A DNA stretch of 64,000 bases from Muscardinus avellanarius (Eukaryota > Chordata > Mammalia > Rodentia > Gliridae). Positions 30,617 to 42,189 of this stretch are shown piece by piece. The stretch covers positions 123,482,223 to 123,546,222 of the forward strand of contig OY726557.1 in assembly GCA_963383645.1 (NCBI GenBank). Direction: 5' to 3'. Both the position numbers and the translations under genes were made by a program. The notes below the pieces were generated by a model. The model was not told the origin of the DNA. It was given only the letters and a program-made list of their open reading frames with translations, and made no database searches. The first letter of the stretch is position 1. Each line of letters starts with the position of its first letter.

Positions 30617-32886
30617 TTGCCTGGTGATTCAAGCTAGAAATTCTAGAAGACATCATCTATGCTGTTTCTCTGAAACCTAACCATCCATGACACTTCTTCC
30701 CTGCCCCTAATAATAGTCAAATCCTCTCACATTGGCCTTCGCCACAGCTACAGACAGTCTCTCCACTTATTCCTGCCATTGCTGCTCTTGTTTAGAACCC
30801 TATAATATTTCCCTTGAACCCTTGCTGTCTTGCCTCTGGTGTCTCCCCTCTAATCCACCCACTACATAGCTGGCCTCATATATTGGGCCTTATATATTGG
30901 GCCTTGAATATTCCATCTTCCCGTCATCTGGAGGCTGGAGTTCAGGTACGTAGCAGGTATTGGAGGCTGTGAGAAGCTGGCTCTGGCATGCCTGCTGTCC
31001 TCCTGTGCCGGCTTTATTTGTGTGAGCTGTCCCGGAGTCCCTGGGAGTGAGCCATGCCTCCATGCCTGCTCAGCAGAGCTAGTGGATCAAAACCCACGAC
31101 ACTTTTCTTGACCCCTGACCAGATGGGTGGTTCCTGCCCCTGGTTCTTGCCACACTTGGTTCAAGCACCAGTGACCCTACGCGTGACATGGCGTGTTGTT
31201 TAAGCATGTGTTTCCCTGGGTAGCTGGGGGAGGGGGCCTTACCTTTCTGGGCTGGGGGTCTTCAAAACCTGGCATCTGAGTAAAAGCGAATAGCATGGAG
31301 ATGTGTTGCCTCCAGGTGCTTGTACATGCAGACTCCCTCTACCTTGAGACATAAGCAGAACAGGTCCCATGAGACTGTAGATGGGCACATATCCTACTCT
31401 ACAAAAAAAAGTACACAAAGATAGAGCCTAAAAATGGCAAGGAGGGGGAAGCGCCATCAACTGCACTGAGCTACACAGTATTTAGACAAGAACTCAAAGC
31501 AATTCCTGTCAAAAATGCATCACGTGCTTGCATGAAGACACCGCACTAAAGGAGGTGTGATAGCCAGAGATATTTTGATTTGAATCATGTTTTTGACAGT
31601 CTCTTGCTGCGTCCTTGTGGGCCAAGCTAAAGGACATAGTTAGAGACTCATTGATCCACTAAAGCCTAAGCTGGAAGAAACTTTGGGGCCATGGAGTCTC
31701 ACCCCTCACGTGGCAAATGAGAAAGCAGAGGCCTCAAAGGTTCATTTTTGTGAAGAAATGCACCTTAGGAGAAGCATGTGAGTGCCCAGAATCTGTTTGC
31801 CCTGGCTCTGCAGCTTTGCCACACACGGCCTTTGCAAAGACGCTGTTCTGGGGCCCTGTGAAGTGGCCGACATGGACCAGATGATGTTGTAGAGCTTGAT
31901 CCTTGACCCTACCCGCTCCGTAGTTTATCAAACTTTACATTAAAGCCAGAGGCATGTGTTCAGATGGATGAATGGTACTGAATGCAGAAGGGGTGGCCAA
32001 TCTGTGGGACTCTGGACTCAGGACCTAAGATGCCTTTCAGGCCAGAAGGATGGCCCGAAGGGAAGGATATGGAACTTAAGTGGAATCATTGCAAAGACTT
32101 GCACTGATGTTTCAAAAAATAAATAAATAAATTCTGTAAGTACAGGCCTGGGGTACCTTGACCTGAGATGGGCTTTGACCTTGGAGTTTTGAGTGTTTGA
32201 GGAGGGGACCTTCAGGCATCCTGGTCTGAAAAAGCCATGCAGAGATGCCCAAAGACCATCCCCAGGCTGAATGAATGCAGTGAGATTTCAGAAGAGAGTT
32301 TGCAGTGCTTTGCGTCTCTGTGCTGAGCACCCATGTGAAAGCCCAGGGTCCCATGCTGCACATCTGCTTTGGAGGGGCTTTGGCAGGCCAAGCTGCACAC
32401 TCAGGGTGGTGTGGGGTCTGGGAATGCTGTCACCTAAGGAATGCTCCAGGAAATTCAGCCTTCAGTCTGGAGAAAGTTCTAAAGAGAGTCAGCATGGGGC
32501 AGGGAAGTTGGTTGGTCTGTGGGCTCCCGAGGCCCAACCCTGGGGACCTAAGGACAGTAGATTACAGTTTTGTGCAGGGAAGACAGGTGTATGAAATCCT
32601 CTCTGCATCCATTCCTCTATCTGTGCAGGTCAAAAACACTATGTCACGGAAGGTGTGCACACAAGGTCTGGATAACCTGTGGCTGTAGCATCCTGGGAGT
32701 TAGGTGGTCTGGAGGGTCCCTTCTGATTATTACCTTCTGGTTTTGATAATTATTTTTATAACTATCATGGTCACAGAATCATAGCTGCTATCATCCTGTG
32801 ATATCATTTGTTAAACCAGACCTTGCCAAAATGATGCTACCCTTTCTCAGCCCCTGCCAAGCCAAATGGTAGTTTAAAAACAAAAC
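30617..32886. other. Unique block, possible L2 at its start
   Basis: About 2.3 kb. 30640-30870 ('cacattggccttcgccacag', 'cccttgctgtcttgcctctg') has an L2-like flavour. 30880-30912 holds a short duplicated phrase 'atattgggcctt'. 31680-31760 has a MIR-like trace ('catggagtctcacccctcac'). Frames up to 127 codons (32305-32688) lack motifs. No gene recognised. Confidence 0.4.
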
Positions 32887-33081
32887 CCACTGCCCAGCAT
32901 GGTGGTGCACACCTGTAATCCTAGTACTTGGGAGGCTGACAGGAGGATTGCAGGTTCAAGGCCAGCCTGGGCAACTTAGAGAAATCCTTAGCAACTTAAT
33001 GAGACCCTATTTCAAAATAACAAATAAAATGAGCTAGGGGTGTAGGTCAAGGATAGAATGCTCCTGGGTTCAATCCCCAGT
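32887..33081 (+). mobile_element. B1-dID SINE, old copy
   Basis: 'gcccagcatggtggtgcaca' to 'accctatttcaaaataacaa', then 'gagctaggggtgtaggtcaa' and 'gggttcaatccccagtgaca'. Its tail has been replaced by an (AC)n run. Confidence 0.9.

Positions 33082-33118
<37 letters not shown>
33081..33118. repeat. (AC)n microsatellite at a SINE 3' end
   Basis: About 18 AC dinucleotides exactly where the A tail of the preceding SINE should be. Confidence 0.95.
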
Positions 33119-33120
<2 letters not shown>

Positions 33121-33560
33121 CCAACCCACATCTAGTTTTGGAACTCTAGGATGGAGAGAGTCCCAGCCTAAGCATGGGATAGAGAGGGATAGGACAGGGA
33201 AATACAGTAGAGATAGCCTTTCCTCTTCTGAATACCAGACAGAACCCACCTGGGTCTCCAGCAAGGGAAAAGGTGATAGGCAGAAGGGCAGATGTCTTCT
33301 GCTTTCAGTCTTTGCAGCAGGCATCAAATAAAGGGTCTGGTATAGCAAAGTGAGCACTGGGTTGGAGGCCCAGGCAGGGAGGAGGAGGGAGGCCATCATG
33401 CCGAGCCTGCCCCAGGACCCTCTGCCACTCAGCTGAAAGCCCTGCACACCCTCGTGCTGGCTCTCCAACCAAATGGGTCTACTTATTCTTAATAAAAACT
33501 GATTTGAGATGGCTGTGTTTTCAGATGCTGTTGTACTCCTAAGTATTTTTTATTCTCACG
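33119..33560. other. Unassigned noncoding sequence
   Basis: Unique sequence; a 132-codon minus-strand frame (33070-33468) runs into the (AC)n repeat and shows no family signature. Confidence 0.35.
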
Positions 33561-33779
33561 GGGTTTTTTTTTTTTCCCAGTACTGGGGATGGAACTTGGG
33601 GGCATTTTACCTCTGAGCTACAGCTGAACTCCAGCCCTATTTTTTATTCTTTATTTTGAAACAGGGTCTCACTGAGTTGCAAATGGCCTCGCTAAGTAGC
33701 TTAGACTGCCTGCGAACCGCGGTCCTCCTGTCTCAGCCTCCCAAATGCTGGGATTACAAGCCTGTGCCATCACACCTGG
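33561..33779 (-). mobile_element. B1-dID SINE, type G-like
   Basis: T tract, 'agtactggggatggaacttg', 'cctattttttattctttatt', 'gttgcaaatggcctcgctaa', 'gtgccatcacacctggc'. Flanked by 'attctcac' and 'actctcac'. A T20 run follows at 33791-33810. Confidence 0.92.
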
Positions 33780-34014
33780 CACTCTCACTGTTTTTTTTTT
33801 TTTTTTTTTTAAATCCTTTCAGGGTAGAAGGGAGGCCTGGAAAGTGGTCCAGAAGGCCGCACCCACCTCACTCACCTGAAGGGCAGGCCCCATTGCCTCT
33901 CAGGAAGAGATGAAAGTGTCCAGCCAGCACCAGCAGGAGAGGAGAGACGCGCAGTCCTGCCGTCCCTCCCTGGCCCTCTTCTGAACCCCTGTGTGGAAGT
34001 AGTCATGGTGTTTA

Positions 34015-34330
34015 AACAACACTGCACACACTTGTCGTCCAAGATAAAATGTTATTAAGATTAAACGCCGAGCAGGGAAGGAATCCGACTTCCCACCGTC
34101 ACATCTCAGCCCTGGTGAATGATGACGTTGCGGAAGCCCCAGCTCTGAAGCGGGGAAACGGCGTTATTATCATTAATAAGCCCATAATGGGGAAGAGAAA
34201 TTACAAACATTTCCGCAACAAGCAGCCCTCCAGTGTTAATATTTTATGAGCACACAGAGGAGTCTGCAGCTGAATGTAAATGGTGGGATTACACATAACT
34301 GTAATGTAAACACATATAATTGGGTTGGGG
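34015..34330. promoter_or_regulatory. Candidate conserved noncoding element / enhancer
   Basis: Repeat-free block whose composition differs from its flanks. It is dense in homeobox-type cores: 'gttattaagattaaacgccg', 'ttattatcattaataagccc', 'ccataatggggaag', 'gtgttaatattttatgagca'. It also holds unmutated CpGs ('gatgacgttgcggaag', 'gcggggaaacggcg') and a CRE-like TGACGT half site at 34122-34127. The retained CpGs in otherwise AT-rich sequence suggest constraint. This is inference from composition only. Confidence 0.45.
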
Positions 34331-34571
34331 GAGGCTGGTAGGGACGAACCAGGCTGGCACCTGTGGTACTCATCTCCCACTCCTGTGATTTCAAGGTGCC
34401 CCCATCTCTTGGGGACAAGGAGACTGTGGGTAGCTCCCCTGCCTACTACATCATCCTTGGGCCAGGCCACTGTACACCTGCCCTGGACATGGATCATTAT
34501 TGGTCCAAATGCCACTTCCTAGAAACTCAAATTCATTTGTACGTAGGTTTCCTCCTTCTTAAAAGTGCAGT

Positions 34572-34745
34572 CTGTGTCCCAGTACTTGTGAGGCTGAGAC
34601 AAGAGAATTGGGGCTTAGAGACTAGTCTTAGCAACTCAGAGAAACCCTCAGCAACTTAGCAAGACCTTGTTTCAAAATAAAAAAAGAGCTGGGGGAATAT
34701 CTCAGAGGTAGAATTCCCCCAGGGTCAATCCCTAGTGCCAATAAA
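34572..34745 (+). mobile_element. B1-dID SINE, old, 5' truncated
   Basis: Starts inside the 7SL half ('gtcccagtacttgtgaggct'), continues to 'accttgtttcaaaataaaaa', then 'gagctgggggaatatctcag' and 'ggtcaatccctagtgcca'. Confidence 0.85.
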
Positions 34746-37700
34746 CAATGTAGTCCATGCACCCACAGGACAGAGCCATATCCTCTGTCCCCTTTGCAGT
34801 GGCCAAATGCATAGTGCAGATATCACAGCAGCCCTCCAAAGATGTTTTTTAGGTTAGTTGTTTGAGTTTGGGACCCTGAAAACTTTGCTTCAGACCAAAT
34901 GTTTCATGGAATCCAGTGAGCAAGGGATTCTCTGACTAAAGCCAGGCTGGGGCCAGAGCCCCACTTCTCCCACACCCTCTCCTCCCTGGGGTCCCCCGAG
35001 GCACCTTTGGGAGCATAGAGTAAGAACCACCAAAAGGTTCCCTTTCAAACCAAGAGGCAGAGTAGAGGTGGCCTGCCTGCCTGAGGCCCTCCCTCCCTGG
35101 GAGCCCACATCATGGTCAGGGGCAGAAAGCTGTTCCTCTGCTCTGCCATTCACTGGCTGGTGGCCTCAGACAAAACTCACCGCTTCTTGGAAACTTGCCT
35201 CTAATCTGAAAAGTGAATAGAGATGACTAGTTGGTCCCTAAAACTCCCTCCAGCTCTGAATTCTAGGAGGTATGCGGTCCCGGAGGGGACACGGTCTTGT
35301 CTGCTGCAGGAGCCCACCCAGCACTCTTAGAAAGCCTAGAAGGGATGGCCAGAAGCTTGTGTGGCTGCCACGCTTGAGCTCTGCCCTTGGACTTCACATC
35401 TCGGGCAAGGGACCTGTTTGCCGCTGAGTTTATACCGTGGGCTCGGAGCTCAGGACCTGAGCTGGCCATGAGGACAGGGACTCTGCTCAACGTAGGGACC
35501 ACCCTGCTGCAGGAACATGAGAGTCTGTGGATATAGTCTGTGGATATAGTCTGTTAGTTGATGAACTGAAGCACCTCTCTCTTTGGCTTTACTTTGTTAT
35601 TGTTTCCATATAGTCAATGACTTTGGAAACTTACTCTGGAACTTCTGCTGTGCACTGACCCTGCTGGAGACCTGTAAAGACAGCTGCACCTGGCTGGAAG
35701 CTGGTCTCTCTTCCCTTCCCTTTCCCTGCCGCCTCCGGCTTCTCTCACCCCACTCCCGTTCATTCTTCCTCTCTGCAGTTGTGTTATTATTGGCCTTGGC
35801 AAGAGTTTCAGAGGTGTCGTTTGTCTGAGCAACATTCTGCGGAATTAAGTTCCAGGGTAATTTCTGATGCAAATACCTGTCCTCCAGGAAAATGTGAATT
35901 AAGTCTGCTGGTCTCAGCTCCACAGCACGGGGTGTTGGAGGCACAGAAGCTCAGGTCACCATGCCGGGGAAGCTCCAGGAGGGCAGGGACCCATCTGGCT
36001 CCTCTGCTGGAGGCTCCTGAGTAGCCAGATGCGAGTTTCACACGAGAGGACCCTGGACGGTGACCTCATCAGCTCCCTAGAAGCTGAGGACCTCTGCCCT
36101 GCCCTCCCTTCCCTCTGCAGGGAAGTGCCAGTGTGTTCCAGAAGCTGCTGGCAGGAAGGTTTTCCTTGTACCTAACCCAGTATTTCTTGCTATGTGCTGC
36201 TGTCCGTTAGCACTATACTTTCAAATTCCAGAGTGCCTATGAATCGTGTGATGAAATGTGTCACAATTGCTGGGGGCCTGGCCAGCTGCATTTCTAAGCA
36301 GCTTGTAGGTGGGACTATTTCACAGAACACATTTGAGTAATGAGGATTAGGAGAAGGAAAGACAGACAGGAAAACCAAAAGCAGAGAGCTGCCTGCTTGA
36401 GCTCCATGTGCAGTATGCAGGTCCCTTAAACACCTCACTCCTTGCATTTCTGCTGGGACGGCTCTGTCTGCATGTCCTGCTCCTTCACTAGGACAGTGGT
36501 ATCTGGAATATGAGCCCCAGGACGGAGGAAGGAAGAGGTAAGGTGGCTCTGCCCCTTCCTTAGGCCTTGAGGCAGGAAGGGCCTTGGTGCTGGAGCTTCC
36601 CAGCCACAGGCCAGGGTCCTTGGTGGAGCCAAGGGAAGGGTTGCTCAGCTACAGTGAAGAGTCTGAGCATTCCCAGCAGGGGAGAGCCAACCCCCAGCCT
36701 GGTCAGGCTGATCTAGGTTTAAAAGAGAAGTAAGAGCATTTGTGTAATGGGGAATGGTATTAGGAAATGTTTTGAAGGAGGCTTTGGTGGCTGGACTGGA
36801 CATTCCTTTAGACTTTCTCAGCCCCTTAGAGCAGGGAAGGCATATATGCATCTCCCTTATGATGTACGTGTATATTCCAGAGAGGTTCAGGGTCTTTCCC
36901 AGGGTCCCACAGCTTATCTTTTGTGGAGCTCAGCCCTGAAGCCATCCCCTGTCACCTGGTCCTGTGTTCTTCCTGCTGATCTTAACGATAGGGTGCATGT
37001 GAGTGAGGAGTGGTCCTCCTCCTGCCTAGCCGATGCTGGATGCAGGAGAGGGGAGCACTTGATCCCTCTTCCAGCTCTTGTCCTGCTGGTACTGAGGGCC
37101 CACATCAGAGAGAGGCAGGACCGCTGGGCCTAGCTACAGAGCAGCACCTTTGCAGGGCCCCTGCTGAGAGCTGAGAAGAGTTCTGGGCTGTTGGACCCTA
37201 AGGGGTCAGCCCACCAGCCTGCTTTGCCCAGGCTACTCTCGGGGCTGCCTGCAGACCCCCGGTGACTTGAACCTCGAGGCCTGTCCATCCATGTCTGAGC
37301 ATTGCAGTCAGATCCGAGGTCTAACCACCTAGCCTTTCTTCTCCTGAAGTCCCTGGGGCCTTCGTGTGGGAACACAAGACATCTGCCAGCATTAATCTGT
37401 CCTTATCTGTTTTCTTAGTTCTTCCTTGTCTCAGTTTCTTCCCCTGGAGCCAAGAGAATCTATTCTTTGTAAGTTTGGTTTCCTTATTCTTCTGATGGGA
37501 TGCTAATAACCTCCAGGGGTTTAGAGGAGTGTTCGGTGTATCCCGCATCACCGGGGACACGCAAAGCCTCAATAAATGACCGTTGGAACAAACTATTGCA
37601 AAAGGCTGGAGGTTTAATTGCAGCTGCAGACCTCCACCCAGATGGGTTTCGATGTCTCCCTGACTTCTCAGTGTCAATAACGGAACACTTTGGTTTCTCT

Positions 37701-37769
37701 CCTACCTCCCTGGCCTCTCCTCCTTTGCCTACCGTCTCCCCCAGCTTTATATCATTGATTCTAAAATTA
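34746..37769. other. Largest SINE-free unique block (about 3 kb)
   Basis: Only weak traces are seen: a MIR-like piece at 35150-35250 ('cactggctggtggcctcaga'), and a short direct duplication at 35525-35556 ('gtctgtggatata' twice). 37490-37760 is CpG-bearing and AT-mixed ('caataaatgaccgttggaac') and could be conserved. Frames up to 128 codons (36747-37133) have no recognised motif. Confidence 0.4.
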
Positions 37770-37785
37770 TTGCCAATTTATCTTT

Positions 37786-37990
37786 TTTTTGTGGGTCTGG
37801 GGATGGAACTCAGGGGCATTTGACCTCTGAGCTACACCCCCTGCCCTATTTTTTATTCTTTATTTTGAAACCGGGTCTCACTGAGTTGCAGAGGGCCTCA
37901 CTAAGTAGCTGAGGCTGTCCGTGAACCGCGATCCTCCAGGTCTCAGCCTCCCGAATGCTGGGATTACAAGCGTGTGCCACCACGCCCGGC
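37786..37990 (-). mobile_element. B1-dID SINE, type G, complete
   Basis: 'gtgggtctggggatggaact', 'catttgacctctgagctaca', 'cctattttttattctttatt', 'gtgtgccaccacgcccggct'. Flanked by 'ttgccaatttatctt' (37770-37784) and 'ttgccaatcttga' (37991-38003). Confidence 0.95.
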
Positions 37991-38003
37991 TTGCCAATCT
38001 TGA

Positions 38004-39044
38004 AAAGTTTACAGGAAGCCACAGGGAAGTCCCTAGGGTGCCCTCACACCACGGAGGGACTCGGGCATTCCCCAGGCCTGGCCTGGTTCTACCTTTGAGC
38101 TAAGTTTCCCATGGTGGGCTCAGATGCAGGCCCTGCCCCCTGCTCCGGGTTCTACAAGGGCAACAGTGGAGCCCTCTTTCCTGGAAGAATAATTGGTGGC
38201 CAACTCCAGTCCCATGCCTCTGCTACAGATCTTACCACGCGTGGAAAGGAGGTAGACTCCACTTGACGCCTCGTCTTCTATTTGTTCTCAAGCACACACA
38301 AACACCCTCGGTTTTTACATTGTTGACTTAAAAGTGTTTAACATTCAGTAGTATATTTTATGCTATGGACACAACTAATCATCATAGATAAACCGGCACC
38401 AAACAGAAAACAAAAGGGGCCACCTCTTTTCAAACTCTGCTCGCGCTGGCTCGCTCGCTCTCCCCCCCCCCCCCCGTTAGCTCTAAGCCTCTACATAACT
38501 GAGTTAAATGGTTTTGATGTACTAACATCCTCACCCCAACACACCCCCTTCCTCTCTTTTTGGTTAATGAAATGTGTGAATAGTTTGTTCCCGGTGCAGA
38601 CAGGCTTCATCCCTTCCTGTGTAGGAGGGAGAGGTAGGTTCTTCACCAGGCGCTGGCTGGCCCAGCTGTCGCGGGAGGTGAGACAGGGAGAGAGGAGGAG
38701 GATGGGGAGATCTGTAGGGAACTCCGTGTGCGTTCTGTTCCTCTTCCTCTCTCCCTGTATGCAAGTGCCACCCATGGGCACAAGGACTTGGGGAGTCCCT
38801 GGCCCTTTGGAAGTGAAGCGGTCCATCTGTGGGTAGGAGAAAGGGATAAACACGCGGGATGGTCATGATAGGAGGACGGGTGTGTTCTTCATTATCTCCC
38901 AAGGTATAGATAAGAAAATCATTGCTGCTGGCCTGAGGGTGCCCGCAGTGCACAGACCTGCCTGCACTGGCGCATGCCCTTCTGCGTTCTTTAAAGCCGA
39001 CCTTGGAACTTGGCTGAAGTTGCACAGGGACAGCCAGGTCTGTG
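38004..39044. other. Unique noncoding block
   Basis: About 1 kb, including a poly(C) run at about 38462-38475 after 'gctcgctcgctctcc'. Opposed 153-158 codon frames (38360-38836 plus, 38564-39025 minus) overlap across the same bases and match nothing I know. Confidence 0.35.
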
Positions 39045-39620
39045 ATATATACTAACAGCTAACACTTATTTGATGCCACCTACAAACCAGAAGTGCTGCC
39101 AATACGTACCACGTTATACACAAACAGGTGAGGTTTAGAGAGATGGAGTAACTTGCCCAAAGTCACACAGCGTTCTTTTGTTTGCTTGGGTTTGGTTTGG
39201 GTTTTGGGTTTGGGGTTTTGCGGGGGGGGGGGGTCCTGGGGATTGAACCCAGGGCCATTCTACCTCTGAGCTATCCCCTGGCCCTGTTTTATTTTTATTT
39301 TGAAACAGGGTCTCACTAGGTTGATACAAGTATCACTACTTGCTGAGGCTGTCCTCAAATGTATAAGCCTCCTGACTTAGCCTCCCAAGTACTGGGATTC
39401 GAAGGCATGCACCACCATGCCTGGCTTTTTTTTTTTTTTTTTTTTTTTTTTGAAACAAGGTCTTACCAAGGAGGTGAGGAGGACCTTACTAAGTTGCTGA
39501 GGCTGGCTGTGGACCTGTGATCTTTCTGTCTCAGCCTCCCAAGTACTGGGATTACAAGTACACCACCATGCCCAGCATCACACAGCTTTTAAGTGGTAGA
39601 TCCTACAGCCCCACGGGGTT
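39045..39620 (-). repeat. MIR split by a SINE block
   Basis: Left part 39045-39174 ('actaacagctaacacttatt', 'ggtttagagagatggagtaa', 'cttgcccaaagtcacacagc'); right part 39577-39620 ('tcacacagcttttaagtggt'). The duplicated 'tcacacagc' marks the insertion target. Confidence 0.85.
39176..39576 (-). mobile_element. SINE block: one complete B1-dID plus an extra 7SL half
   Basis: A GT-rich and G-run lead (39180-39230), ID half 'ggggattgaacccagggcca', 7SL half to 'caccaccatgcctggc' (39425). Then a T run (39426-39451) and a second 7SL half 'gaaacaaggtcttaccaagg' to 'caccaccatgcccagc' (39576). The second half has no ID partner of its own, so it is either a B1 monomer or the outer SINE's left half with the other copy nested in it. 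Confidence 0.85.
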
Positions 39621-39639
39621 TGGCTCTGGAGACTCCCAG

Positions 39640-39765
39640 CTTGACCTCGTGCTATAAATAGCAGAAGTCCTCTTTTAGCTGTTGGCTGTGTGACCTCGGG
39701 CTACTTGCTCATCTCTCTGAGCTTCTTTTCCCTTACAGGGCTCTAAGGAGACTAGGACACAGGGG
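39640..39765 (+). repeat. MIR fragment
   Basis: 'gctgttggctgtgtgacctc', 'gggctacttgctcatctctc', 'tgagcttcttttcccttaca': sense MIR core. Confidence 0.7.
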
Positions 39766-40904
39766 TGCATGTCAGTGCCCTTGGCAGGCTTTGGGGTAAT
39801 GGCGGTAAACTCCTGGGTGACCCAGCTCAGGCCCTGGTCTCTGTGTTCCTCAGGGACTGTCAGAGTGCGGCACATCCAGTCAATCCTTGCCCCAGCCTTT
39901 GCCAGTTAGAAGCAAGTGGTCCAGTTTGCTGGCATCCTTCAGAAAGGAGCTGGCCCTGGCCTCCAGAGTGTCCTGGGCAGCAGCTTTCCTGGGGCCTCTG
40001 TGCCACTGTCCTCGACACTCAGATGCTGGCACTCCGTGCTCCCGTCCCTCCTCCCTGCCCAGTCTGTACAAGCTTTCTGTGCCACACTGAGGGGCTGCCT
40101 CGTCTTGCAGTTTTCTCCGCAGAGTGCTGAGGGTGCTGGAGGGCAGTTCTTTGCTCTGCAGAGCTGCCCTGTACATAGCAGGGTGCTGAGTATCCCCGGC
40201 ACCCAGGCCCCCACCTTTGTGACAACTGCCCCCCAATTTCCCAAAGGGAGGAGGGCCCGCCCTCATGGAGAGCCACCTGAAGGGGACGAGAGGCTGCTGA
40301 AGGAGCAGCAGAGGTGGCAAGACCAACTATGTACCGTTGAAAGTTCACACTAGAGCCAGAGCAGGCAGCAGGGTGGCCAGTTAGGAATTCAGATAATGAG
40401 ATTCGTTTGCAGTGATATTAATAGAGAGGCTCCGGGGCTGGAGGAGTTCATGTGGGTGTCTGCAGTCCTGCCTAGCTCCTGAGCAGGGACTCCCAAAGAG
40501 GCAGTAGGAAGAAAGCCCGAGGATTCACTTATTAAAGACGCCGTTTTCACAGACGACATCCTCACGTGGGGTTTTTACTTTCTTTTTAAATGAAGAGAGG
40601 GCAGATACTGGAGCTTACAAGGGGGCAGGTGTCCGTGGAAGGGTTGCTGATCTGTGGGTAGCCATGAGGGCTCTGAAAACTAAAAAGGGAAATTCAGTAA
40701 GAGCCTACCATGTCAAGAGACTGTTTCTTTACCTACTTGAAATTCTGCGGCATGTCCAGAGGGGTCTGTCTTGGAATAGCCCGCCCAGGGGAAGGAAGGG
40801 CTGCTGGCTTTCCCAGTTGACCCAGTACTTCACTGCCCCATGGCTTATCTGGAGAGCCTTCAGGAAGGAGCAGCCGGTGTCACCGTCTCTCCTGCACACA
40901 GAAT
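39766..40904. other. Unique GC-rich noncoding block
   Basis: About 1.1 kb with overlapping frames up to 148 codons on both strands (39880-40326 minus, 39916-40353 plus). The mirrored arrangement and lack of motifs argue for chance frames. No splice-bounded exon was recognised. Confidence 0.4.
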
Positions 40905-41285
40905 CCACAGAGATACTTGTTAAAAATGCAGCTTGTAGCCAGGCGTGGTGGTGCACGCTTGTAATCCCAGCATTCGGGAGGCTGAGACCTGGAGGATCGC
41001 AATTTGCAGACACCCTTAGCTACTTAGTGTGAGGCCCTCTGCAATTCAGTGAGACCCGGTTTCAAAATAAAGAAATAAAAAAAAATAGGGCAGGGGTTGT
41101 AGCTCGGAGGTCGAATGCCCCTGGGTTTCATCCCCAGACCCGCCAAAAAAAAAAAAAAAAAAAAAAATGCAGCTTGTGATGTCTTAGGCCAGAGGTTCTG
41201 TGCTACTCGAAGAGCTTGCTGGAGCTGCTGCTGGCGGGGGGACCACCCTCCATGCTCTGAGGACTCTACCAGGTGCATCTACTTG
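40905..41285 (+). mobile_element. MER5-like hAT MITE split by a SINE
   Basis: Left 'gagatacttgttaaaaatgc' and right 'gcagcttgtgatgtcttagg', 'gctgctgctggcggggggac', 'caccctccatgctctgagga' match the order of MER5A-type elements ('gttagaaatgcag...', '...gctgctggtccagggaccac'). Confidence 0.55.
40937..41162 (+). mobile_element. B1-dID SINE, type G, complete
   Basis: 'agccaggcgtggtggtgcac' to 'gacccggtttcaaaataaag', then 'gggcaggggttgtagctcgg', 'catccccagacccgcc' and an A tail of more than 20. Exact 15-bp target-site duplication 'aaaaatgcagcttgt' at 40922-40936 and 41163-41177, the cleanest in the window and therefore probably young. Confidence 0.96.
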
Positions 41286-41844
41286 CAGGGGGCTGTGCTG
41301 AGTGTTGTCAGAACTCAGGGGTCTTGGGAGGAAAGAAAGGTGGGTCTGCTTTCACATGTGTTTGTCGCTGGGACCCAGACAGCTCTTGGTGTGGAAAATG
41401 CAAGGTGAGAAACTGGGGTCGGAAGGAGGCGGCACAAGTGGAGACAGTCCTCCGCCACCCCGCATTCTTTGACCGACCTGCTGCCATGGGATTTTATGCC
41501 CGTGGGGGCTCTACTTCTGGCAGCTGACCTCCCCTGACCACTTCTTCCCCAGGTGCTCTCTGCAGCTCGCAGCAGCCAGCCTGGCCCCTTCAAAGGGAGG
41601 AGCCCACAGAGGCCCTGTGAGGTAGGGGTGCCAGGCTGCTGGAGCTGCCAGATCCTCCCAAGGTGCCCTGCTGGGTCTTACCCTCTTACCCTGGAAAAAC
41701 AGGAAGGTCCAGAGCCTGGGGAGGGGGTCCTTAGGAGCCCAGGTGCTAGGCTGTGGAACAGAGTGTGGGGCCAGCTGGCCAGGCCTGAAGGGACCGCAGA
41801 CCTCACTCTCGAGCTGTGTAGGTGCCTGCATTGGAGTGAGAGTC
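41286..41844. other. Unassigned noncoding sequence
   Basis: GC-rich unique sequence with frames on both strands (for example 41511-41918 minus, which runs into a SINE). No gene recognised. Confidence 0.35.
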
Positions 41845-41858
41845 AAGATGTTGAATGG

Positions 41859-42044
41859 AGCGGGTACAGTTGCACACACCTGTAATCCCGGTGCTTGGGA
41901 GGCTGACAAGAGGATCACAGATTTGAGGCCAGCCTCAGCAACTTAGTGAGACCCTGTTTCAAAATAAAAAGGGCTGGAGGTATAGCTTGGAGGTAGAATG
42001 CTCCTGGTTTCAATCCCGAGTACAAACAAACAACAACAACAACA
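41859..42044 (+). mobile_element. B1-dID SINE, older copy
   Basis: 'agcgggtacagttgcacaca' to 'ccctgtttcaaaataaaaag', then 'ggctggaggtatagcttgga', 'tggtttcaatcccgagtaca' and a CAA-rich tail. Flanked by 'aagatgttgaatgg' (41845-41858) and 'aagatgctgaagg' (42047-42059). Confidence 0.92.
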
Positions 42045-42189
42045 AAAAGATGCTGAAGGAGGATAATTTTCTTAACCCTGGTCTGAGCTCTCACGGCCCC
42101 TTTTGTAAAGAAGGTGGAAAGGCCTGGAACTTACTGCACTCCCATGCCACTGCTTTCATCTTTCTTCCTCCTTTGTGATTCTTTCTCTC

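Noticed and set aside
38462..38475. Poly(C) run as a structural or regulatory element
   Set aside because: A simple homopolymer within unique sequence; nothing around it suggests function, and its length may be a sequencing artefact.
39880..40353. Opposed frames of 145-148 codons
   Set aside because: Mutually antisense frames over the same GC-rich bases with no recognised motif; more likely chance.
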